From CBDVBZ01 sp965372355 (lineage in GTDB: Bacteria; Krumholzibacteriota; Krumholzibacteriia; WVZY01): 13,467 nt of DNA. The translations under genes and the position numbers were made by a program. Below, one piece after another: positions 7,813-13,467 of the stretch (its first letter is position 1; every line of letters starts with the position of its first letter). The stretch covers positions 1-13,467 of the forward strand of contig CBDVBZ010000102.1 of the NCBI GenBank assembly GCA_965372355.1, written 5' to 3'. The notes under the pieces are model-generated. The model ran no database searches, was not told the origin of the DNA, and worked only from the letters and a program-made list of their open reading frames with translations.

Positions 7813-9097
7813 GTTCAGTACCGCCAGAACCCGTGACAAGGCGAAGCGCTGCCAGGAGCACGCTGGCAGCGGCGAGGGGCGCACCGACTGTGCCCACAAG
7901 ACTCATGGTCTCCCACGACAGAACAAGCGACAGAAATACCAGAACGACCAGAGCCGTACTGGCCGTGCCCACGAACGACCGGGCGCTGCGCACGGTCCAC
8001 CCACCGGCAAACCACAGGAGCGCAACCACCAAGGCAAACCCGACCAACGCCGGCGCCCCGACCAACCGTTCGGGATCGATGCCATACGGTCCGAGCAGTT
8101 GCTCGACGGTCTCCCTGAGAGCGGTTGGAACAAAGGCGTGATAGCTGGCCGCAGCCACGTGATAAAGCGCGAGAAGACCCATTACGACCGCAGCACCAAA
8201 CCAGGGCAGCGCCCGAGGCCGTCCCGAACCCGGTTGTCCAAACCGCCAGGCCACACAAGCCACGAGCGCCCCGACGGCGAAGAGCACCGACACCAACCAC
8301 GCCGCCGGGTCCCCCCAGCGGTGGATCAGGTCTTTTTGCCACTTCGCTCCACCGAGAGCCAGCGGCAGCGTCACCATGCCGATGAATGCGTAGAAGACGA
8401 CGGCATCGCGCCACCGTAGCCGTGCCTCGCGCGACCATGTGATCATGGCGGCACTCGCGTACGCCAGCATCAGGCTGCACCCGGCCAGGACCTTGAAGCC
8501 TTCCTCGAACAAGGTTTTTGGGTGCGATCGTGGGAGCAGAACATCGATGAGGGTGTGAGTCAGGTAGCAGCCAAACCCCGCGATCATCAAACGCATCGGC
8601 CACCGATGTCGGAAGACAGTCGGCAGCGCCGCGAGCAAGACGGCCAGCCCAATCAGCCCATAGCCGATGACCGCGAGGTCGTTCCAGTTGCGAAAGACGG
8701 CTGGGTCGCCGTACAGGGGTTCCAGCCACTGCTTCTGCAACCGTTCGTGAACCTGAAAACGATCGGCGATCGAAAAGAACGCGAGCCCAACTGAGCTGGC
8801 CAGCCAGAACCATCTCCCCGAGTCGCGCTCACCCTTGCGTGCCATCCAGGTGAGCCACGCGAACAGAGCCGCCGTGGCCAGAAAGACCGTCGACAACCAA
8901 TCGATCATCCCGCCTTCGCGAAAGAACTGGTTCTTGTGGTGACCGGGCGCAAGAATCCACCACACCAGCAGATACACGACTGTCGCGGCGTAGACGGGCA
9001 CGGCGGTCTTCATGAAGGCCGGAGTGGATTCCGAGCGCGATCGCGAGAGCGCAGCGCGGATCCGGGCCCCGTATGCAGAGAGCAGAGTGGTTTTCAT
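7799..9097 (-). CDS. Polytopic membrane protein of unknown function
   Basis: 432 residues, ATG start at 9097 with only a weak AGGA nearby; an internal Met29 has no ribosome binding site. About eleven or twelve hydrophobic helices are visible (about 32-51, 64-84, 95-112, 141-158, 167-187, 202-220, 231-247, 266-283, 298-316, 347-365, 377-393, 400-420). Conserved-looking charged residues at membrane borders are ADRFQVHERL (D112, H117, E118) and FEEGFK (E198, E199). Such paired D...HE and EE...K motifs recur, as I recall, in uncharacterised bacterial membrane proteins, but I cannot name the family. It lacks transporter signatures that I recognise. It overlaps the next gene by 14 bases, so the two products may form a membrane complex. 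Confidence 0.8.
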   Translation of the reverse strand: MKTTLLSAYGARIRAALSRSRSESTPAFMKTAVPVYAATVVYLLVWWILAPGHHKNQFFREGGMIDWLSTVFLATAALFAWLTWMARKGERDSGRWFWLASSVGLAFFSIADRFQVHERLQKQWLEPLYGDPAVFRNWNDLAVIGYGLIGLAVLLAALPTVFRHRWPMRLMIAGFGCYLTHTLIDVLLPRSHPKTLFEEGFKVLAGCSLMLAYASAAMITWSREARLRWRDAVVFYAFIGMVTLPLALGGAKWQKDLIHRWGDPAAWLVSVLFAVGALVACVAWRFGQPGSGRPRALPWFGAAVVMGLLALYHVAAASYHAFVPTALRETVEQLLGPYGIDPERLVGAPALVGFALVVALLWFAGGWTVRSARSFVGTASTALVVLVFLSLVLSWETMSLVGTVGAPLAAASVLLAALRLVTGSGGTEHADF

Positions 9098-9201
9098 TGT
9101 CCTGATGTGAGAAGGCTGCTAACTAACGCCATGACAGGCGGCTATTCAACCATAACCCATGGGATTACGTCACTATCCTCTGAATCGGTGTAGCAAAAAG
9201 G

Positions 9202-9288
9202 GGACCTAGGGGGATGACCAGGTCCAGAGTGGAGTAAATATATCGAACAGGAGCGCGGAGGGCAACCCGGATGAGCGATAGCCTCCGC
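9202..9288. repeat. Two short inverted repeats beside the tRNA-Phe relic
   Basis: GGACCT (9202-9207) pairs with AGGTCC (9220-9225), and GCGGAGG (9255-9261) pairs with CCTCCGC (9282-9288). The second directly abuts the 46-base direct repeat. Neither is followed by a T-run on either strand. They may be remains of a tRNA-gene terminator or of the attachment region. Confidence 0.3.
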
Positions 9289-9334
9289 AAACCAATGGTG
9301 CGAAGGGGCAGATTTGAACTGCCGACACACGGAT
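9289..9334. repeat. Left 46-base direct repeat (putative att site)
   Basis: Identical over 46 bases to 13422-13467 at the window end. It covers the 3' end of a tRNA-Phe gene (minus strand) plus seven flanking bases. Long exact repeats of a tRNA 3' end bounding a segment are the product of site-specific integration by tyrosine recombinases. The repeat may be longer, since the right copy is cut by the window edge. Confidence 0.8.
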
Positions 9335-9340
9335 TTTCAG
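9296..9340 (-). pseudogene. tRNA-Phe(GAA) 3' relic
   Basis: Read on the minus strand, the 45 bases match tRNA positions 32-76: anticodon loop CTGAAAA with GAA at 9338-9336, a five-base variable loop GTGTC, T-arm GGCAG-TTCAAAT-CTGCC, acceptor strand CCTTCGC, A73 and an encoded CCA. The bases 5' of the loop do not form the anticodon stem (three of five pairs), and no D-arm or 5' acceptor strand follows, so the gene is truncated at the anticodon loop, a usual recombinase crossover point. Confidence 0.82.
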
Positions 9341-9467
9341 TGCGAGATGAAGAGGAAGAGTAATGTCATGCAATCAGTGTAGTTACTTGAACGGGCTTGT
9401 TTTGCGTTGCCGACTAACTGTCTAACTAGTTCCCTTTTGTCTCGTTGAAACCCAATAAACCCGATCT

Positions 9468-9491
9468 GTAGTGACAAATGTAGTGGCAGAT
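9468..9491 (+). repeat. Tandem 12-base repeat, possible integrase arm sites
   Basis: GTAGTGACAAAT followed directly by GTAGTGGCAGAT (ten of twelve identical), about 130 bases inside the left direct repeat. Tyrosine recombinases bind short directly repeated arm sites at this kind of distance. A similar tandem motif lies inside the right repeat (13363-13382). Confidence 0.45.
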
Positions 9492-9645
9492 GAACTCGCA
9501 CGCAAATCCGTATTCAAGAATAGGATCCAAACGGACCCGCGGCGCCCTATTCCGATCCTATCTTGACGCCGCCAAGTGGTGCCGTGATCACAACCGCCTG
9601 CGAGATTGTGCCGTGAAGTTGCTCGACTCAGGCTTGATGCTCATA

Positions 9646-9665
9646 CCGCTACTTCCCAGTAGCGG
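9646..9665 (+). other. Perfect hairpin in the kinase leader
   Basis: CCGCTAC, loop TTCCCA, GTAGCGG: a seven-base-pair perfect stem about 150 bases before the kinase start. No T-run follows, so it is not an intrinsic terminator. It could be a protein-binding palindrome or a leader structure. Confidence 0.4.
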
Positions 9666-9816
9666 ATCGCTCAATGCACTTTGGACTGGCCAGCCACCGA
9701 AATATTCGCCTAACATCGACACTCGTCATGCCCAAACGACCCAGCAGGCATATTCCCGCGGTCCCGGCCGGCGCCTCCGTGGCGCCATCGCCTCCCGCGC
9801 ATCCCGGAGGCACGCC

Positions 9817-12207
9817 TTGATTGGCCAGACCCTCACCCACTACAGGATCACCGAGCTCATCGGCAAGGGCGGCATGGGGGAAGTCTACCTCGCTGATGAC
9901 ACCGAGCTCGATCGCCGTGTGGCCATCAAGTTTCTGCCCGCGGGTTACAGCAACAATCCCGATGTGCTCGAGCGTTTCAAGCGCGAGGCCAAGGCTGCGG
10001 CAGCCCTCAACCATCCCAACATTATTACGATTCATGACGTCGGTGCGCACGAAGGAAAGCCGTACATCGTCATGGAACACGTTGACGGTGAACCGCTCTC
10101 CAAAGTTATCGAACGCAAAGATCTCGCGATCGAGCGTGCGCTCGAGATCGCCGCGCAGATCTTCGACGGGCTATCGGCCGCACACGAAGCGGGCGTCGTG
10201 CACCGTGACATCAAGCCGGACAACGTCCTGATCGATCGCAGCGGCCGCGTTCGTGTCCTTGACTTCGGGCTGGCCAAGCTCCACGACGCCACTGCGATCA
10301 CGGCTGAGGAGACGACGCTGGGGACGGCGGCGTACATGTCGCCGGAGCAGACGCGGGGCGCGGACGTGGACGAGCGCAGCGATTTGTTTTCGGCCGGTGT
10401 GGTGCTCTACGAAATGGTGGCGGGCCAACGGCCGTTTCCGGGTGACCACCCTTCGGCAGTGCTCTATGCGATCGCCAACCAGGAGCCGCAGCCGCTTCGC
10501 CGTTACAACAACCAGGCGAGCGAAGGCCTCGAGCGACTCGTGACAAAACTCCTGGCAAAAGATCCGGAGTCACGATACCCGAGCGCGAAAGGTGCGCTGG
10601 TGGATCTGCGTGCGGAGCGCGGGGCGAGTGGCGTGTCGGGGTCGATACCGGCGCAGTCACGAACCACATCGCGCAAAGGCATGTGGATCGGTGCGGTCGT
10701 TGTCGTGGTAGCCCTTGCCGCGGTGGGGGTGTGGTTGGCCGGCCGAGACGGGAAGCAAAACGAACCGATAGCGGTAAGCGCGCCGCAGACTCCCGCCGGT
10801 CCCGAAAAGAACTCGATCGCGGTGCTGGCGTTCGTCAACATGAGCGATGACGCCAGCAACGAGTACTTCTCCGACGGCATTGCCGAGGAACTGCTTAACC
10901 TGCTGGCCAAGATCCCCGAGTTGAAGGTAATTTCGCGCTCTTCTGCCTTTTCCTACAAGGGCAAAGACATCAAGCTGGCGCAGGTGGCCGAGGAACTGAA
11001 CGTCGCCCATATCCTGGAGGGTTCGGTGCGGAAGGCCGGCAACCAGGTCCGCATCACCGCGCAGTTGATCGAGGCGGGCTCGGACACACACCTTTGGTCG
11101 GATACCTACGACCGCACCCTGGACGACATCTTCGCCATCCAGGACGAGATCGCGGCCACCGTTGTGAAACAACTGAAAGTCACACTGCTGGGCGAAGTGC
11201 CCAAGGTGCAAGAAACCAACCCCGAAGCCTATGCGCTCTACCTGCAGGGCCGGCACTCCGCCAGCCAGGCCACGCCCGAAGGCATGGAGAATGCTATCGA
11301 GCTGCTCCAGCAGGCACTGGCCATCGACACGGCCTACGCCACCGCCTGGAGCGGCCTGTCCAGCATCTACATCAACCAGGTGGGCAGTGGCCTGCGGCCC
11401 TTTGATGAGGGCTTCGCCCTGGCCCGTGAGGCGGCGGACAGGGCATTGAGCATCGACCCGAACCATGCCTGGGCCCACGCCGGCCTCGGCTACGTCGCGA
11501 TGTCTTATGATAACGACTTGGCCGCCGCCGCTCGGCACTTCGAACGTGCGCTGGCGCTGGAGCCTTGCAATCAAAACATCATAGGCTCGGCTGCCGGGCT
11601 GATCGCACTCCTCGGCCGCCTGGACCAGGCCATCGCGCTGGACGAATACGTTAGCGCCCGAAACCCGGGGGACCCCATCGGCCATTACAACCTGGGCACT
11701 CACAACTTTCTCGCCGGCCGCTGGGACGAGGCCATCACTTCGTACCGCACCCTACTGCGGCTGAGCCCGGGCGTGATCGGCGTCCACGAAAAAATTGGCG
11801 CGGCGCTGCTGATGAAAGGCGAGGCCGAGGCGGCCCTGGAAGCATTTGCACAGGAGCAGGAAGAGGAATACCGGGTCAAGGGCACGGCGCTGGCGCTGTA
11901 TACCCTGGACCGGCAGGAGGAATACGAGGCCGCCCTCGCGGAACTGATCGAGCGATGGGGGGAGCAATGGCCCTCCGAGGTGGCACAGGTGTACGCATGG
12001 ACGGGTGATGGCGATGCGGCGTTTCGCTGGCTGGACAAGGCCCTTGCCCAGAACGAGGAAGGGCTCAACCAACAGTTCTTGTGGTCCTACTACACCCCGA
12101 TACACGACGACCCGCGCTGGGAAGTCTTCCTCGAGCGTACCGGCACTTCGCCGGCCCAAAGGGCAAAACTCGACGCCATCGAGTTCAACGTCACGCTGCC
12201 GGAATAA
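9817..12207 (+). CDS. Membrane-anchored Ser/Thr protein kinase with TolB-like and TPR regions
   Basis: 796 residues from a TTG at 9817, with GGAGG (9806-9810) six bases upstream. The N-terminus IGQTLTHYRITELIGKGGMG is typical of this kinase family; an open frame from 9490 adds 109 unsupported residues. The kinase domain (about 8-267) has the glycine loop GKGGMG (16-21), VAIK lysine K38, helix-C glutamate E57, HRDIKPDN (129-136), DFG (149-151) and SPE (175-177), all intact, so it should be an active Hanks-type kinase. A single membrane helix follows at 288-307. Outside the membrane lies a TolB N-terminal/FlgO-like domain (about 331-450: NSIAVLAFVNMSDD, EYFSDGIAEELL, ILEGSVRKAG, LWSDTYDR) and then TPR repeats (about 465-760). 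This layout fits a sensor kinase that relays a periplasmic signal by phosphorylating cytoplasmic proteins. It is the largest cargo between the tRNA-Phe repeats and stands alone, without a cognate phosphatase or obvious substrate gene nearby. Confidence 0.92.
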   Translation: MIGQTLTHYRITELIGKGGMGEVYLADDTELDRRVAIKFLPAGYSNNPDVLERFKREAKAAAALNHPNIITIHDVGAHEGKPYIVMEHVDGEPLSKVIERKDLAIERALEIAAQIFDGLSAAHEAGVVHRDIKPDNVLIDRSGRVRVLDFGLAKLHDATAITAEETTLGTAAYMSPEQTRGADVDERSDLFSAGVVLYEMVAGQRPFPGDHPSAVLYAIANQEPQPLRRYNNQASEGLERLVTKLLAKDPESRYPSAKGALVDLRAERGASGVSGSIPAQSRTTSRKGMWIGAVVVVVALAAVGVWLAGRDGKQNEPIAVSAPQTPAGPEKNSIAVLAFVNMSDDASNEYFSDGIAEELLNLLAKIPELKVISRSSAFSYKGKDIKLAQVAEELNVAHILEGSVRKAGNQVRITAQLIEAGSDTHLWSDTYDRTLDDIFAIQDEIAATVVKQLKVTLLGEVPKVQETNPEAYALYLQGRHSASQATPEGMENAIELLQQALAIDTAYATAWSGLSSIYINQVGSGLRPFDEGFALAREAADRALSIDPNHAWAHAGLGYVAMSYDNDLAAAARHFERALALEPCNQNIIGSAAGLIALLGRLDQAIALDEYVSARNPGDPIGHYNLGTHNFLAGRWDEAITSYRTLLRLSPGVIGVHEKIGAALLMKGEAEAALEAFAQEQEEEYRVKGTALALYTLDRQEEYEAALAELIERWGEQWPSEVAQVYAWTGDGDAAFRWLDKALAQNEEGLNQQFLWSYYTPIHDDPRWEVFLERTGTSPAQRAKLDAIEFNVTLPE

Positions 12208-12223
12208 TTGCTGGAAAAAGTAG

Positions 12224-12249
12224 TGGCGTCCCCAAGGCGATTTGACCCC
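12224..12249 (-). pseudogene. tRNA-Glu-like 3' end relic
   Basis: Read on the minus strand, it ends TTGGGGACGCCA, the usual tRNA-Glu acceptor strand with G73 and CCA, preceded by a damaged T-arm (GGGG-TCAAAT-CGCC; one loop base missing and one stem mismatch). Nothing upstream resembles the rest of a tRNA. It may mark an older attachment site inside the island. The match is short and judged by eye. Confidence 0.4.
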
Positions 12250-12262
12250 GGGTTTATGCCGG

Positions 12263-12305
12263 GCAACGCAGAGACAATGCGTGTTGCGGCCGAGACAATG
12301 TCGGC
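12263..12305 (+). repeat. Twin hairpins with a shared loop sequence
   Basis: Hairpin 1: GCAACGCA (12263-12270) pairs with TGC..GTTGC (12278-12287, two-base bulge), loop GAGACAA. Hairpin 2: GCCGA (12289-12293) pairs with TCGGC (12301-12305), loop GACAATG. The nine-base word GAGACAATG occurs in both. Placed between the kinase stop and the AT-rich cassette; function unknown, possibly a recombination or RNA structure. Confidence 0.4.
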
Positions 12306-12492
12306 GAAGCCCACTAGAGCAAGAATCGAGCGCCCCGATTCAGACAAAAGTGCGGAAGAAGTGGCAGATGAGTTTGAGTCGTTGTGAAGCCGCTGGAGGA
12401 AGTTCGGGAACTCGGAAGGGCCGATGGAAATCGGTGGACCAATACACCCCCCGAGACAAATTAGCAAGAACATTTGTGGCCGCACTTGCCGT

Positions 12493-12816
12493 TTAGGGGT
12501 GGGTTTCCGGGCATGCGACCACAGACTTCTCCCTGTCTGGTTTTAATGGATAATTTCTACAAACTTGCGGTCTTGCTTCGTATACACCACAAGAATATTT
12601 AGCATTATTCTCACTTAAGAAAAAACAATCTCCATTTCCTTGAAAGCTTAAGAAATACTCTTCAACTGCTTTCCCTTTTTGGTTTGTAAACACAAAACAA
12701 TGTAATCCTGTCGCTTGTTCTAACACCTCGATGTCATTTTTCGATAATTCTACAAAAGGGTGCTTTCTACAACATTTAGCACATTGTCTACATATCTCGG
12801 CTAAAGCACTAGGCAT
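12493..12816 (-). CDS. YkgJ-family cysteine-cluster protein
   Basis: 107 residues with the family layout: C9-x2-C12-x2-C15-C16 near the start, then C40, C64 (NGDCFFLS), C76 (YSCGVYEARPQVCRNYP, also C86) and C102. The C-x-VY-x-RP-x-x-CR-x-YP block is the hallmark of YkgJ (zinc- or iron-chelating cysteine cluster) proteins, which probably bind a metal or Fe-S centre. Their biochemical role is unclear. Length fits short family members, so the gene looks intact. Its ATG directly follows the TAA of the lysine-rich gene, which suggests translational coupling in a two-gene operon. Codon use is strongly AT-rich (about 30% GC in the body), unlike every gene to the left, indicating recent transfer from a low-GC donor or a chimeric join. 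Confidence 0.85.
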   Translation of the reverse strand: MPSALAEICRQCAKCCRKHPFVELSKNDIEVLEQATGLHCFVFTNQKGKAVEEYFLSFQGNGDCFFLSENNAKYSCGVYEARPQVCRNYPLKPDREKSVVACPETHP

Positions 12817-12924
12817 TTACTTATTCTTCTTTTCTTTTTTCAGTTTTCGTTTTTCCTTTACATCATGCTCAGCCTTTTTCTGCTGTTCCTTCTTGCCTTT
12901 ATCTTTTTTCCCCTTATCACCCAT
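12817..12924 (-). CDS. Lysine-rich 35-residue protein
   Basis: A small gene with an ideal AAGGAGG site eight bases before its ATG and a TAA that abuts the next ATG. The product starts MGDKGKKDKGKK and ends KLKKEKKNK, with about 46% lysine, some Glu/Asp and no hydrophobic core. It is probably disordered and could bind nucleic acid or another acidic partner. The open frame extends upstream to 13044, but that start has no ribosome binding site and would precede the predicted transcription start, so I prefer 12924. Small proteins of this type are known only as hypotheticals. Shared operon with the cysteine-cluster gene. Confidence 0.7.
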   Translation of the reverse strand: MGDKGKKDKGKKEQQKKAEHDVKEKRKLKKEKKNK

Positions 12925-13044
12925 TTCTATTCCTCCTTGTTTGAAAATGACTTGCGCCGTACTATGGCTGTAGCTTCCAAAAACTCCTCTCCCTTCTTCT
13001 ATTAATGCTATCCATGCTGCAATCTTTGCACTTGCCTCTCTCAT

Positions 13045-13053
13045 ATTATATCA
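13045..13053 (-). promoter_or_regulatory. Extended -10 promoter of the AT-rich cassette
   Basis: On the minus strand, TGATATAAT is a perfect extended -10 element (TGnTATAAT). The -35 region is poor (AGGACA, 19-base spacing), as is usual for extended -10 promoters. Transcription would begin near 13038, giving a leader of about 114 bases before the lysine-rich gene. Confidence 0.5.
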
Positions 13054-13061
13054 TAGACTCC

Positions 13062-13228
13062 ATGATTTTTGTCCTCCTACGCAACTTCTTCTCCGCGCTG
13101 AGGTCTCACCGTGCGTTGACCTTGGAAAACCTCGCGCTCCGGACCAACTTGATGTCCTACGCCCAAACGCCAATTGGCCCCGCTTGACGAACCGAGATCG
13201 GGCACTTTGGGTTTTTATCTGGTGCTGA
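13062..13228 (+). pseudogene. IS481-like/integrase-core transposase N-terminal remnant
   Basis: The frame from the ATG at 13062 reads RNFFSALRSHRALTLENLALRTNL, the characteristic start of integrase-core transposases (normally ...ALENLALRxQL...). It hits TGA at 13185. A second frame from about 13175 continues with PRLTNRDRALWVFIW, the next block of the same family, before a stop at 13226. A frameshift lies between about 13146 and 13175, and the catalytic core is missing. It is a dead fragment of roughly 50 residues. Confidence 0.6.
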
Positions 13229-13235
13229 GTTAGTT

Positions 13236-13304
13236 CTAGGCCCCGTTTTCTGCTTCCATGGCGGCTTCAAAAGGCGTTCGATATCCCAATGAGCGATGCG
13301 GTAC
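13236..13304 (-). pseudogene. IS3-type transposase C-terminal remnant
   Basis: On the minus strand the frame ends VPHRSLGYRTPFEAAMEA-ENGA-stop, matching the common C-terminus of IS3/rve-type transposases (RPHxSLGYRTPxE). Nothing upstream matches the catalytic core. It lies tail to tail, eight bases from the plus-strand remnant. Confidence 0.6.
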
Positions 13305-13362
13305 GCACACCCTTCCCCCGAGCACCGCGAAAGGGCTGTGGCGCTTCTGGATAGAATCAAAA

Positions 13363-13382
13363 GTAGCAGATTAATAGCAGAT
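13363..13382 (+). repeat. Tandem TAGCAGAT repeat, possible integrase arm sites
   Basis: GTAGCAGATTA followed by ATAGCAGAT: two TAGCAGAT copies 11 bases apart, about 40 bases inside the right direct repeat. They resemble the left-end unit GTAGTGGCAGAT. Confidence 0.4.
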
Positions 13383-13421
13383 GGGGCAAAAAGCGCTGAC
13401 CGGGAGATCCCGCAAGTCGTT

Positions 13422-13467
13422 AAACCAATGGTGCGAAGGGGCAGATTTGAACTGCCGACACACGGAT
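13422..13467. repeat. Right 46-base direct repeat (putative att site), cut by window end
   Basis: Exact copy of 9289-9334. It ends because the window ends, so its true length is unknown. Confidence 0.8.
13429..13467 (-). tRNA. tRNA-Phe 3' part, partial at window edge
   Basis: Minus-strand positions 38-76 of the same tRNA-Phe as the left relic: encoded CCA, acceptor strand CCTTCGC, T-arm and variable loop. The anticodon lies just outside. If intact, the gene would end near base 13504 of the contig and would be the integration target restored by the island. Confidence 0.65.

Larger units (their letters stand above)
9335..9816. other. Gene-free left end of the island
   Basis: No convincing gene. 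The open frame preceding the kinase (from 9490) has no ribosome binding site and no recognisable domain. Contents noted separately: tandem 12-base repeats at 9468-9491 and a perfect hairpin at 9646-9665. An eight-base inverted repeat ATAGGATC/GATCCTAT is at 9520-9527 and 9554-9561. A promoter for the kinase must lie here or upstream, but no clear -35/-10 pair stands out. Confidence 0.5.

Noticed and set aside
9296..9370. Intact tRNA-Phe at the left repeat
   Set aside because: No D-arm or 5' acceptor strand follows the anticodon loop and only three of five anticodon-stem pairs form.
9490..9816. 109-residue N-terminal extension of the kinase
   Set aside because: No ribosome binding site at 9490, no recognisable domain, and the TTG at 9817 has an ideal GGAGG and the family-typical N-terminus.
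12925..13044. N-terminal extension of the lysine-rich protein from the ATG at 13044
   Set aside because: That ATG lies against the -10 box, before the likely transcript start, and has no ribosome binding site; the internal ATG has a perfect one.
13157..13360. 67-residue minus-strand open frame
   Set aside because: Its frame gives no family pattern, while the neighbouring frame of the same DNA reads the IS3-type tail HRSLGYRTPFEAAM.
9335..13421. CRISPR array or toxin-antitoxin pair within the island
   Set aside because: No regularly spaced repeats beyond two copies, and no toxin or antitoxin signature in the small genes.

Overview
The window (13,467 bases, mostly about 55-60% GC) looks like chromosome of a Gram-negative environmental bacterium. 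The evidence is two probable outer-membrane beta-barrel proteins, a periplasmic-type VPS10/Asp-box propeller protein, and a large membrane-anchored Ser/Thr kinase with TolB-like and TPR regions. This mix is common in Acidobacteriota, Gemmatimonadota, Zixibacteria/Krumholzibacteria-type lineages and Bacteroidota. I cannot fix the phylum from sequence alone. Two genes appear to start at TTG behind a clean GGAGG ribosome binding site.

Region 1 (17-4830, minus strand) is a probable three-gene cluster read right to left: an outer-membrane-like protein, a small PepSY-associated membrane protein, and a 1091-residue exported propeller protein with about eleven Asp-box repeats. Diverging from it (4904-5437, plus) is a short PAP2-type acid phosphatase with complete catalytic motifs and a good sigma70-like promoter.

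Region 2 (5442-9097, minus) holds a polytopic membrane protein of unknown function, a 7-TM protein with a C-terminal NHL/SMP-30-like propeller (the two overlap by 14 bases), and, after a 124-base gap, a small beta-barrel-like exported protein.

Region 3 (9289-13467) is the unusual part. It is bounded by two identical 46-base direct repeats that contain the 3' part of a tRNA-Phe(GAA) gene. The left copy is a relic that stops at the anticodon loop. The right copy runs off the window and may be the intact gene. This is the footprint of tyrosine-recombinase integration into a tRNA gene. No integrase is visible, but short tandem repeats resembling integrase arm sites lie just inside both ends. The cargo is a Ser/Thr kinase-TolB-like-TPR protein (9817-12207), a tRNA-Glu-like 3' relic with paired hairpins (12224-12305), an AT-rich two-gene cassette encoding a lysine-rich 35-residue protein and a YkgJ-type cysteine-cluster protein (12493-12924), and two transposase remnants in opposite orientation (13062-13304). 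I read it as a small, decayed, composite genomic island. Because the sequence ends exactly inside the repeat, an assembly break or chimera is the main alternative.

The most distinctive points are the island and its arm-like repeats, the foreign AT-rich cassette, and the overlapping membrane-protein pair of unknown function.
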